DNA of 18,616 nt. Origin: an uncultured Clostridia bacterium. Its GTDB lineage: Bacteria > Bacillota > Clostridia > Christensenellales > CAG-314. The notes beneath the pieces were generated by a model. It had not been told where the DNA came from, searched no databases, and worked only from the letters and a program-made list of their open reading frames with translations. Positions within the stretch are counted from its first letter, which is position 1. Every line of letters begins with the position of its first letter. Shown here in pieces: positions 1-7,124 of this stretch. The stretch is taken from the NCBI GenBank assembly GCA_934281515.1, contig CAKQXG010000025.1, positions 1-18,616 of the forward strand, written 5' to 3'. Made by a program: the position numbers and the translations under genes.

Positions 1-146
1 TCCCACACCCTTTCCCCAAAAACTTTGAAGTAGGGAGAAGTTATTTGCAAAATGACGTTTTATGAATGATGGCTTTGGGTTGTAAATCAACCCGAAATAT
101 ATCCGGCTGCTGCACGTCGAGTACTCCCTAACCCATCCGTCAAAAA
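1..146. other. Left-edge intergenic region, no supported gene
   Basis: This stretch lies beyond the plsX terminator and holds no gene I can support. Positions 1-27, read on the minus strand, give AAAGTTTTTG followed by a G/A-rich tract, resembling the arm at 4732-4759, so it may be a truncated copy of the same repeat. A 6-bp hairpin (GGGTTG at 77-82 with CAACCC at 88-93) is present without a T tract. A minus-strand frame is open from about 146 to the edge but has no ATG or convincing start context. Confidence 0.4.
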
Positions 147-163
147 ATGTTAAGTAATAAGCA

Positions 164-201
164 AAAAGACCGAAAAGTTGCGAAATACTTTCCGGTCTTT
201 T
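164..201 (-). terminator. Intrinsic terminator of plsX
   Basis: An inverted repeat (arms 164-178 and 187-201, built on AAAAGACCG/CGGTCTTTT with one unpaired base) starts 18 bases past the plsX stop. Read on the minus strand, the stem ends in a run of T, as in a Rho-independent terminator. The A-rich opposite side means it could also work in the plus direction. Confidence 0.8.
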
Positions 202-218
202 GTATTGTCTGTTTTGTT

Positions 219-1217
219 CTACTTGGCAATGCTGTCGGCGATGGCTTGATTCAAACCGTTCTTTTCCATGTTGTAGGCTTGCTTGATGCAGTTGTACACG
301 GCTTCGGATTTGCTGCTGCCATGTCCCTTTACTATCGTTTTGTTGGTTCCGAGCAGCACTGCGCCGCCGTAATTGTTGTAGTCCATCATGTCTTTCAGCG
401 CATAGACGTCCTTTTTCAGTAGTGCAGCGCCCATTTTCGCACGGAAGTTGCTTGTCATGATTTTCTTCAACATTTTCATCATTTCCATGCATGAGCCTTC
501 GGTAGACTTCAACAGCACATTGCCGCTAAAACCGTCTGACACAACCAGGTCAAATTCACCGCTAAGCAGGTTACGGCTTTCCATGTTGCCTACAAAGTTG
601 ATGTCGGGATTGTTTGCCAGTTGCGGATACACTTCCTTGCGCAACGCGTCGCCCTTTTCCGATTCTACGCCGATGTTAAGCAGTGCGACGCGCGGCTTGG
701 CTATCCCGTATGCCTTTTGCAAGTACAGGTTGCCCATTTGTGCAAATTGCAACAGGTTTATCGGGTCGCAGTCTACGTTTGCGCCGCTGTCGCATATACA
801 CACAATGCCGCCGTTCATAGTGGGCAATGTGGGGCAGAAAGCAGGACGTTTTACGCCCTTTATGCGCCCTATACGCAACACCGCACCTGCAAGCAGTGCG
901 CCGGTGCTACCCGTGCTTACCATGCCGCCGATTTCGGGGTCGCTACGCAGCAATTCAAAGCTGCGCGCCATGGAGCTGTCTTTTTTGTTTTTGATTGCCT
1001 CCGTCGGCTTTTCGTCGCAACTGATTACGTCGGGGGCATGCACGACGGTTACGCGCGCAGGGTCAAATTGTGCCACGGGGTATGTGTTGATTGTCGCTTC
1101 GTCGCCGACAATGGTCAGGTGCAGGTCGGGCAGTTCCTTCAATGCTTTCAGTGCGCCGTCAAGGTTGGCTTGCGGACTGTTGTCTCCGCCAAATGCGTCA
1201 AGTACTATTTTTATCAT
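219..1217 (-). CDS. plsX: Phosphate acyltransferase PlsX
   Basis: PlsX converts acyl-ACP and phosphate to acyl-phosphate, which PlsY uses to acylate glycerol-3-phosphate at the start of phospholipid synthesis. It is a cytosolic, peripherally membrane-associated enzyme. The 332-residue length is normal for the family. Recognisable blocks are the N-terminal IKIVLDAFGGDNSP, the central STGSTGALLAGA, and the C-terminal DGFSGNVLLKSTEG and GGAVLLG segments. The ATG start is supported by AAGGAG placed 5 bases upstream. In many Bacillota plsX is grouped with fabD, fabG, acpP or rpmF. Here it stands alone between its own promoter and terminator, with a divergent acetyltransferase-like gene upstream. 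I saw no FapR-type operator in its leader. Confidence 0.97.
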   Translation of the reverse strand: MIKIVLDAFGGDNSPQANLDGALKALKELPDLHLTIVGDEATINTYPVAQFDPARVTVVHAPDVISCDEKPTEAIKNKKDSSMARSFELLRSDPEIGGMVSTGSTGALLAGAVLRIGRIKGVKRPAFCPTLPTMNGGIVCICDSGANVDCDPINLLQFAQMGNLYLQKAYGIAKPRVALLNIGVESEKGDALRKEVYPQLANNPDINFVGNMESRNLLSGEFDLVVSDGFSGNVLLKSTEGSCMEMMKMLKKIMTSNFRAKMGAALLKKDVYALKDMMDYNNYGGAVLLGTNKTIVKGHGSSKSEAVYNCIKQAYNMEKNGLNQAIADSIAK

Positions 1218-1303
1218 GAGTTCTCCTTGCTGTGCGGCAGGGTTATGTCGCGTCTGCCGCTAGTCGGTATTGTGGGCATGTCGTTTCGACATTCTCTGCA
1301 ACA

Positions 1304-1332
1304 ATTGTATCAAATTTTTGCCTGCTAGTCAA
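1304..1332 (-). promoter_or_regulatory. Sigma-A promoter for plsX
   Basis: On the minus strand TTGACT (1327-1332) is followed after exactly 17 bases by TACAAT (1304-1309). The expected transcript start is near 1297, giving a leader of about 80 nt. That leader can form two hairpins: ATGTCG/CGACAT around 1279-1293, and a 7-bp GCGGCAG/CTGCCGC stem at 1234-1260 just ahead of the ribosome binding site. Confidence 0.75.
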
Positions 1333-1392
1333 CCGTCGTCGGAAATAATATGTATCGATGTGCAAGAATATTTAACTTTTGTTTACAATCCG

Positions 1393-1421
1393 TTTACATT
1401 TCGGGCGTAGTATGATACAAT
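1393..1421 (+). promoter_or_regulatory. Sigma-A promoter for the acetyltransferase-like gene
   Basis: TTTACA (1393-1398), a 17-base spacer and TACAAT (1416-1421) form a near-consensus promoter. It points away from the plsX promoter. The predicted leader of about 125 nt contains an ATACGTAT palindrome at 1495-1502. The rest of the 336-base gap between the two genes shows nothing else. Confidence 0.7.
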
Positions 1422-1553
1422 GTAGTGGATAATTAAGGTCATTTGTAGCGCAGAGTAGAGTCGCGGTAGACAACGTCGGGTTGGCAAAATTTGCATACGT
1501 ATGTGCGTTTTGCTTACCGTAGCGGTGCCAAAATGACGTATAGGGAGAAAGAT

Positions 1554-2675
1554 ATGGTACAAGTAACCGAGGTCTCAACACGCAAGCAACGTAAGCAATT
1601 TGTGGAGTTTCCGCTAAAATTGTACAAAAACTGCAAATACTTTGTGCCGCCGCTTTACGGTGACGAAATGGATGTCTTTAAGAAAGACTACATGTACTAC
1701 GATCAGTCCGAGGCAAAGTATTTTCTTGCCTATCGCGACGGCAAGGTAGTGGGGCGTATATCTGCCATTTTGCAGCACGCCGCCAATGACAAGTGGGGAC
1801 AAAAGCGCATGCGCTTTACTCGTTTTGACGCATTTGACGATCAGGAAGCGGCAACCGCCTTGTTTGCCGCAGTGGAAAACTGGGCAAAGGAGCGTGGCTT
1901 GGAAGAAGTCGTCGGTCCGCTTGGCTTCTCCGATTGGGAACGCGAGGGCTTGCTTATCGACGGATTTGACTACTTGTCCACATTCGAGGAACAGTACAAC
2001 TACCCGTACTACCAACGCTTGATAGAAAATTGCGGATACACCAAAGACGTCGATTGGTTGGAACATCGTTTGTATCGTTTGCCCGAGGCGGAAATGGAAC
2101 GTTTCGAACGGGTGACTACAAAAATGATGGAACGCTACGGATTGCGTTTCGACAACAGCAAGAATACCGACGAGTTTATCAAGTTGTACGCCGACAAGTT
2201 TTTTGAAATAGTGGACAAAACCTACAACGAGATTTACGGTACGGTACCCTTTACCGACAATATGAAACGTGCGCTTATCGCCAATTTCAGGTTGATAATC
2301 GACATCAAGTATGTAACCGTCATTTTGGACAAGGACGACAATGTCGTTGCGTTCGGACTGTGTTTCCCTGGTATCGGCGAAGCATTGCAAAAAAGCGGCG
2401 GCAAGCTTACGTTACCTTGCCTTGTCCGTTTGCTGAAACTTATCAAACATCCCAAAGTGATAGACATGGGTCTTATCGGGGTCGTGGACGAGTACAAGCA
2501 TAAGGGAATTGCCTCCGCCGTGCTGTATCACTTTGCCAAACAACTTGAAGAAAGCGGCGTGGAGTACGCCGAAACCAACCTCAATCTGGAAGACAATCTG
2601 CCCGTAATCAACCTGTGGAAGAACTTCGATCACATTCAGCACAAACGTCGTCGCAGCTTTGTAAAAAAGATCTAG
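1554..2675 (+). CDS. GNAT-type acetyltransferase-like protein, substrate unknown
   Basis: This 373-residue protein carries a C-terminal GNAT-like acyl-CoA binding segment, EYKHKGIASAVL near residues 313-324, followed by a conserved-looking NLNLEDNLPVINLWKNF block. The longer N-terminal half has acidic and aromatic stretches such as YFVPPLYGDE. It resembles the large uncharacterised acetyltransferase-like proteins of Clostridia, with E. coli YghO as a possible distant relative. The substrate cannot be read from the sequence. I placed the start at 1554 because AGGGAG lies 6 bases upstream; an in-frame ATG at 1533 and an earlier frame extension to 1491 lack a ribosome binding site. It has its own promoter and terminator, so it is probably a single-gene transcript. 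It is cytosolic, with no signal peptide or membrane segment. Confidence 0.85.
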   Translation: MVQVTEVSTRKQRKQFVEFPLKLYKNCKYFVPPLYGDEMDVFKKDYMYYDQSEAKYFLAYRDGKVVGRISAILQHAANDKWGQKRMRFTRFDAFDDQEAATALFAAVENWAKERGLEEVVGPLGFSDWEREGLLIDGFDYLSTFEEQYNYPYYQRLIENCGYTKDVDWLEHRLYRLPEAEMERFERVTTKMMERYGLRFDNSKNTDEFIKLYADKFFEIVDKTYNEIYGTVPFTDNMKRALIANFRLIIDIKYVTVILDKDDNVVAFGLCFPGIGEALQKSGGKLTLPCLVRLLKLIKHPKVIDMGLIGVVDEYKHKGIASAVLYHFAKQLEESGVEYAETNLNLEDNLPVINLWKNFDHIQHKRRRSFVKKI

Positions 2676-2753
2676 ACGTTGTGTAAATGCAAAACGACAA
2701 CACTTTGATGTGCATAGTTGCCTTGAAAGACGTGCAAAACCCAACAAATATTC

Positions 2754-2793
2754 AAAATGACCGAGAATCTGCTTGATGTTCTCGGTCATTTTT
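2754..2793. terminator. Strong intrinsic terminator, probably bidirectional
   Basis: A perfect 14-bp stem (2754-2767 with 2779-2792) around GACCGAGAA/TTCTCGGTC has an 11-base loop and a T tract on the plus strand. It ends the acetyltransferase-like transcript 79 bases after its stop. The A-rich left arm gives a T tract on the minus strand too, so it may also stop ylmH. A second hairpin at 2819-2844 (GACGGCAAA/TTTGCCGTC) lies between it and ylmH without a T tract. Confidence 0.85.
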
Positions 2794-2893
2794 CTAGGTA
2801 CTACACAACAACGATTGGGACGGCAAACACACTATTTTGCCGTCTGACGGAAAGCTTTACTTGACGCATTCGCCTCGGGCATATTTTGGACAG

Positions 2894-3616
2894 CTAACAA
2901 AAAACTTCCAACACGTAGTAGGTTTTGCCTTTTTTGCTTTGTCCGTCGGCGCGCACAAAGCAAAATTTGCCGTAACCGCGCACCGACACGATGTCGCTCG
3001 GACGTAACAAACGGTTGGCTTTTGCACAAACTTCGCCGTTGATTTTTGCTCGTTCGTCGGCAACAAGCGTTTGCGCCGTCGCGCGTGACAGATTGTACAG
3101 TTTGGCAACAATGCAATCCAGCCTTTCCGATTCGGCGGAAATGCGCCGTTCTTCCTTTTCTGGTGCAAGGTTGTCGGGCAAGGCGGATACAAGTGTCACT
3201 TCTACAAAGTTTTTGCCAACCTTTGTCAGATTGTTTGCAAAGTAGTCGGCAAGGCTGTCGGCAACCACGACGTAGCTTGTGTTCCCTACAAAGATATCGC
3301 CGATTTTTTCGCGAGAAACGCCCAAATTCATCATTGCACCCAGTACATCTCTGTGCGTAACGGCACCGGCAAACTTGCTGCCCGTCGGTTTGATTTGTAA
3401 TACGGTCAGCGGAAACGGTTCGTCGTAGCCCGTAGCCTCGGGGTTGCCGAAACGTACTATTTTTCTGACGGCAAAGGGTGCGCCGCCCCATGCGGACGCA
3501 AATTTTTGCATACGTATTGCAATTTTTTGATCGCATTCTTCCAAAAAATCCGTATACACAAATATATTTCGTTGTTGGCTTCGCTCGGCAAGGCGTTGTA
3601 AAACGATTTGTTCCAT
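2894..3616 (-). CDS. ylmH: YlmH-family S4-domain RNA-binding protein
   Basis: YlmH binds RNA and the large ribosomal subunit. In Bacillus subtilis it has been linked to ribosome-associated quality control and, by gene context, to cell division. This 240-residue copy shows the family block HRDVLGAMMNLGVSREKIGD at residues 88-107 and a C-terminal S4 domain at about 164-218 (RLDCIVAKLYNLSRATAQ to RGYGKF). It is about 15 residues shorter at the N terminus than the Bacillus protein. No extension is possible because a stop codon lies four codons upstream of the ATG. There is no Shine-Dalgarno, and the -10 box ends 8 bases before the ATG, so the mRNA is predicted to be leaderless. It is not in the usual ylm/div cluster here. 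It is divergent from the Mrp ATPase gene. Confidence 0.92.
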   Translation of the reverse strand: MEQIVLQRLAERSQQRNIFVYTDFLEECDQKIAIRMQKFASAWGGAPFAVRKIVRFGNPEATGYDEPFPLTVLQIKPTGSKFAGAVTHRDVLGAMMNLGVSREKIGDIFVGNTSYVVVADSLADYFANNLTKVGKNFVEVTLVSALPDNLAPEKEERRISAESERLDCIVAKLYNLSRATAQTLVADERAKINGEVCAKANRLLRPSDIVSVRGYGKFCFVRADGQSKKGKTYYVLEVFC

Positions 3617-3624
3617 ACAGGTAA

Positions 3625-3653
3625 ATTATATATTTTTTTGTCGTGTTAGTCAA
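3625..3653 (-). promoter_or_regulatory. Consensus promoter giving a leaderless ylmH mRNA
   Basis: On the minus strand TTGACT (3648-3653), a 17-base spacer and a perfect TATAAT (3625-3630) precede the ylmH ATG at 3614-3616. Normal spacing puts the transcript start at 3616-3618, so the ATG would be at or within two bases of the 5' end. Confidence 0.8.
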
Positions 3654-3658
3654 TTGTA

Positions 3659-3687
3659 TTGTAAAACTCGTCGTAAAGTGGTATACT
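3659..3687 (+). promoter_or_regulatory. Promoter for the Mrp ATPase gene
   Basis: TTGTAA (3659-3664), a 17-base spacer and TATACT (3682-3687) form a good sigma-A promoter. Its -35 box is 5 bp from the -35 box of the ylmH promoter on the other strand. The predicted leader of about 109 nt contains a small ATGGCA/TGCCAT hairpin near 3734-3750. Confidence 0.65.
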
Positions 3688-3802
3688 ATCGGTACGGACG
3701 GTTGCGATTGTCCCAAATTATTCGGTCGAGCGGATGGCACGGCTTGCCATGACGGTATGCGGCAGGTAAAAACGGCGTTCTACTCGGCAAAAGGAAGAAA
3801 AT

Positions 3803-4633
3803 ATGGCAGAAAATTGTACTCACGATTGTTCTTCGTGTTCGGCAAGTTGCTCCGAGCGCGAAAGCGAAAGTTTACTTAAACCCCTGCACCCCAAGGCTCA
3901 CGTCAAGCACGTGATCGGCGTAATGAGCGGCAAAGGCGGTGTTGGCAAATCGCTTGTGACGTCACTGTTGGCTGTACTTACTCAACGGCGTGATTTCAAC
4001 ACGGCGATACTCGACGCGGACATCACGGGACCGAGTATTCCTCAAGCCTTCGGATTGCATACGCATGCCGTCGGTGACGAGCAAGGCACGGGTATACTGC
4101 CCGTCGTGTCGGCAAACGGAACGCAAGTGATGTCTATCAACCTGTTGCTCCCCGACGAGACCGACCCTGTTGTGTGGCGCGGACCCGTAATCGCAGGCGC
4201 GGTTACGCAGTTCTGGACGGACGTGGTGTGGAATGACGTTGATTACATGTTTGTGGACATGCCCCCTGGAACGGGCGACGTGCCGCTGACCGTTATGCAA
4301 AGCCTGCCTGTGGACGGTGTTATTGTCGTCACTAGTCCGCAACAACTTGTGGAAATGATTGTAGGCAAGGCCGTCAAGATGGCTGCGCTTGTCGGCGTAC
4401 CCGTGTTGGGCGTGGTGGAAAATATGTCCTACTTCACCTGCCCCGATTGTGGCAAGCAACACAAGATTTTCGGCAACAGCGATGTCGACAGATTTGCCGC
4501 CGAGTACGGTATTGACACGGTGTGTCACATGCCGATTGATCCCAAGTTCGCCGAATTGTGCGACGAAGGCGAAATCGAACGCGCCCAAGGCGATTGGCTC
4601 GATAAGTTGGTGGACAAAATAATAAAATTATAG
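3803..4633 (+). CDS. Mrp/NBP35-family P-loop ATPase, Fe-S cluster carrier
   Basis: Proteins of this family (Mrp, ApbC, NBP35) bind and transfer Fe-S clusters to apo-proteins in an ATP-dependent way. The 276-residue protein has the deviant Walker A GKGGVGKS at residues 43-50, DADITGPS at 71-78, the VDMPPGTGD switch at 151-159, and the CPDC pair (C213, C216) that bridges a cluster across the dimer in this family. The N terminus adds four cysteines (C5, C9, C12, C16), an NBP35-like extra cluster site. The start is supported by AAGGAAG 5 bases upstream. The Fe-S rich Hdr subunits, more than 11 kb downstream, are possible clients, but that is only inference. It is convergent with glnN. Confidence 0.93.
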   Translation: MAENCTHDCSSCSASCSERESESLLKPLHPKAHVKHVIGVMSGKGGVGKSLVTSLLAVLTQRRDFNTAILDADITGPSIPQAFGLHTHAVGDEQGTGILPVVSANGTQVMSINLLLPDETDPVVWRGPVIAGAVTQFWTDVVWNDVDYMFVDMPPGTGDVPLTVMQSLPVDGVIVVTSPQQLVEMIVGKAVKMAALVGVPVLGVVENMSYFTCPDCGKQHKIFGNSDVDRFAAEYGIDTVCHMPIDPKFAELCDEGEIERAQGDWLDKLVDKIIKL

Positions 4634-4727
4634 TATTGTGCGTATTCAATATCGGGTGGAACTATTTTTGCACCGCCAAATCGATTTGGTTCGCACTAAA
4701 TCACTTTCAATTATCGTAGATTTTCTT

Positions 4728-4798
4728 AAAAAAGTTTTTGAAAGGATAGGGGTACGGGGGAAGGAAAAACTTTTTTCAAAAAGTTTTCCTTCCCCCGT
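4728..4798. repeat. Nested inverted repeats between convergent mrp and glnN
   Basis: A long hairpin spans 4754-4798, with arms starting ACGGGGGAAGG and ending CCTTCCCCCGT and an inner AAAACTTTTT/AAAAAGTTTT stem; one A is bulged. A third arm at 4729-4740 (AAAAAAGTTTTT) is complementary to 4765-4776, so two alternative foldings compete. The stretch 4740-4769 is almost entirely purine. As the gene-end junction of two convergent genes it probably acts as a bidirectional terminator, though no classic T tract directly abuts the stem. The layout resembles the left edge of the window, suggesting a dispersed element. Confidence 0.65.
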
Positions 4799-4807
4799 AA
4801 TATTATC

Positions 4808-4832
4808 TTCAAATATTTTTTTCAAATATTTT
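4808..4832. repeat. Short A/T-rich tandem repeat
   Basis: TTCAAATATTTT occurs at 4808-4819 and again at 4821-4832, a 13-base period. It lies just past the glnN stop codon. On the plus strand it forms the T-rich tail after the 4754-4798 hairpin. Confidence 0.6.
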
Positions 4833-4841
4833 AGTTTGGGT

Positions 4842-6872
4842 CTATCTCAGAAACAGCATATCCGTGTAGGTCGGGTACGGGATGTACTCTTCGGGCAACA
4901 GCGCTTCTATTTGGTCGGCATGACTGCGCAGTACTTCCATTTCGGCAATCACTTTGCGCACGGCTTCGACCTGTCCGGCTACGTCGCTGTCGTCGGCATG
5001 TCCTACCAAAGTGGCAAGTTTGTCGGCGGCGGCATTGCTGTCGGCGAGCAACTTGTCAAGCTTGCGTATCAACTTGGTTTCGGCGTCTGTCGACAGGAAC
5101 ACCGCGGCTTTTTTGACGGCAAGGCGCGACAATTCCAATTCGTAGTGTAGCGCGGCAGGCGCAATTTGCTTGCGGAACATTTCTACGGAAGTGGTTGCTT
5201 CAATCTCGATTGCCGCTACGAAGTTGTGCATCGCAACGTCACGACGCGCGGCAAGTTCGACAGGCGTAAACACGTTGTTGCGGCTGAACACTTCGGCGTT
5301 TTTTGCGTCGGTGATGTGGATCAGCGCACCTGCGTCGTCAAGCGACGGCAAACCGCGTTTTTTTGCAATGTCTTTCCAGTCTGCCCCGTAGTTGTTGCCG
5401 TTGTACACGACTTTGCCGTGTTCGGCAATCGCCTCGGCTACAAGCTTGCCTGCTTCGGAGTATACATCGGTTGCGCCGTCAAGGCGAGCGGCGAACTCTG
5501 CAAGACTGTCGGCAAGTATGGTGTTAAGTACCGTGTTGATGTCGGCAAGACAAGCCGAGCTACCCACCATACGCAACTCAAACTTGTTGCCGGTAAATGC
5601 AAACGGGCTTGTGCGGTTGCGGTCGGTTGCGTGAGGAAAGTCGGGCAACAGGTCGCGCCCAAGTGTAAATTTGGTGCCCACTTGTTGTAAAACCGACCAT
5701 AGTTGTTCGCCGATAAACACCGAAATTATGTTTGTAGGCGCTTCCATACCGCCTAAACGACGTGCATTGGTTGCGGATGCGGTAAATGCGCGTAACAAAT
5801 CGGCGTACTTGTCTGCGGCAGTCAGCACAGCTGCAACCATCAGCACAAACACGGCGTTTTGTTCGGGAGTGTTTCCTGCGTCAAACAGATTGGTTTCGTC
5901 TGCCATCACCGACCAGTTGTTGTGTTTGCCACTGCCGTTGATGTATTCGAAAGGTTTTTCGTGTAACAGGCACACAAGATCGTGGCGTTCGGCAACGCGT
6001 TCCAACGTTTGCATGATAAGTTGGTTTTGGTCGCATGCCACGGGAGTACGTTGGTAGCAAGGAACAAGCTCGAATTGGCACGGGGCAACTTCGTTGTGTT
6101 CGGTGCGGACAAGTATGCCGAGTTTCCACAACTCGTCGTCGACATCCTTCATAAATTCTATTACGGCATGCTTGGGCAGGGCAAAGTAGTGGTCTTGCAA
6201 TTGTTGCATTTTGGGCGGCCTTGCGCCAAACAACGTACGACCGCAAATGGACAGATCCATGCGCTTGGCAAACTGATTTTTGTCCACAAGGAAGTACTCC
6301 TGCTCGGCACCGACCACGCTGTTGACGGCAACGGGCTTTTGTCCGAGTAATCCGAGCAACTTTTTGGCGGCAACGTCAAGCGCACGGCAACTCTTGATAA
6401 GCGGCGACTTTTTGTCGAGCGATTCGCCACCGAAACTGTGGAAGTATACGGGTATGTACAGGCAACCTTCGGTCACGTAGGCGTAACTTGCATAGTCCCA
6501 ACGGGTCAGTCCCTTTGCCTCGAACGTTTGGCGGATACCGCCGTTAGGGAAACTGCTTGCGTCGCCTTCGCCTATTTTCAGCTCCTTTCCGCGAAACTTG
6601 TCGGTCAGCAACCCGTCGCAGTCGATGCTCTCGAAACTGTTGCGCTTGCCTGCAGTATTGTTGGTAAGCGGACTAAACCAATGCGAGTATCGTGTTGCGC
6701 CGCGCTCACGTGCCCAGATGAGCAGCTTGGCGGCATACTCGTCAAGTTCTTCTGTTGTAAAATGTACTTTTTCGTTTTGTCCGTGTACAATCTTTTCGTA
6801 CAATGCAGGGGACAAACGTTCCTTCATTTTGTTGTTGTCAAATACGTCTATTCCGAATGGGAGTGTGTTCAT
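4842..6872 (-). CDS. glnN: Type III glutamine synthetase
   Basis: GSIII makes glutamine from glutamate, ammonia and ATP. It is typical of Bacteroidota, cyanobacteria and many Clostridia. The 676-residue length fits GSIII and not the roughly 450-residue GlnA type. Visible motifs are VGAEQEYF at residues 187-194, TEHNEVAPCQFEL at 257-269 and the ATP/glutamate region NGSGKHNNWS at 312-321. The C-terminal third is helical and charged, as usual in this class. I chose the ATG at 6870-6872 because AAGGAG lies 8 bases upstream and the protein then begins MNTLPFGIDVF. The frame is open 27 codons further, but without a start signal. No confident promoter was found; an ATACGTAT palindrome lies about 111 bases upstream. 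It appears monocistronic. Confidence 0.96.
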   Translation of the reverse strand: MNTLPFGIDVFDNNKMKERLSPALYEKIVHGQNEKVHFTTEELDEYAAKLLIWARERGATRYSHWFSPLTNNTAGKRNSFESIDCDGLLTDKFRGKELKIGEGDASSFPNGGIRQTFEAKGLTRWDYASYAYVTEGCLYIPVYFHSFGGESLDKKSPLIKSCRALDVAAKKLLGLLGQKPVAVNSVVGAEQEYFLVDKNQFAKRMDLSICGRTLFGARPPKMQQLQDHYFALPKHAVIEFMKDVDDELWKLGILVRTEHNEVAPCQFELVPCYQRTPVACDQNQLIMQTLERVAERHDLVCLLHEKPFEYINGSGKHNNWSVMADETNLFDAGNTPEQNAVFVLMVAAVLTAADKYADLLRAFTASATNARRLGGMEAPTNIISVFIGEQLWSVLQQVGTKFTLGRDLLPDFPHATDRNRTSPFAFTGNKFELRMVGSSACLADINTVLNTILADSLAEFAARLDGATDVYSEAGKLVAEAIAEHGKVVYNGNNYGADWKDIAKKRGLPSLDDAGALIHITDAKNAEVFSRNNVFTPVELAARRDVAMHNFVAAIEIEATTSVEMFRKQIAPAALHYELELSRLAVKKAAVFLSTDAETKLIRKLDKLLADSNAAADKLATLVGHADDSDVAGQVEAVRKVIAEMEVLRSHADQIEALLPEEYIPYPTYTDMLFLR

Positions 6873-7082
6873 CGTAGTCTCTCCTTGTAGTATATTCATT
6901 TGTTTGTAAGTTTGTTTCGGCACTTGACTGCAGTTGTTGTTGCAAGCGGTCACTGTGGTGCGCCGATGTTGCGAGTTTTTGCATACGTATCGTGATTTTT
7001 GATACAGAAAACGTGTTGACTACGATTTGTCGTGCAAAAAACTCGGCGTTGTAGTTGGTAAATATATATGGTAAAAACAAAT

Positions 7083-7110
7083 CGTCCTATCGTCGTAATT
7101 ACGTCGGACG
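7083..7110 (-). terminator. Possible terminator of the CofE-like gene
   Basis: CGTCC (7083-7087) pairs with GGACG (7106-7110), enclosing the self-complementary CGTAATTACG. On the minus strand this is followed by ATTTGTTTTT. It starts 14 bases after the stop at 7125. The stem is imperfect. The rest of the 252-base gap up to glnN shows only the ATACGTAT palindrome at 6983-6990. Confidence 0.4.
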
Positions 7111-7124
7111 GGACAATCTGTACA

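Noticed and set aside
1..146. Minus-strand frame open to the window edge, about 48 codons
   Set aside because: No ATG or start context in frame and it overlaps the suspected repeat; probably non-coding.
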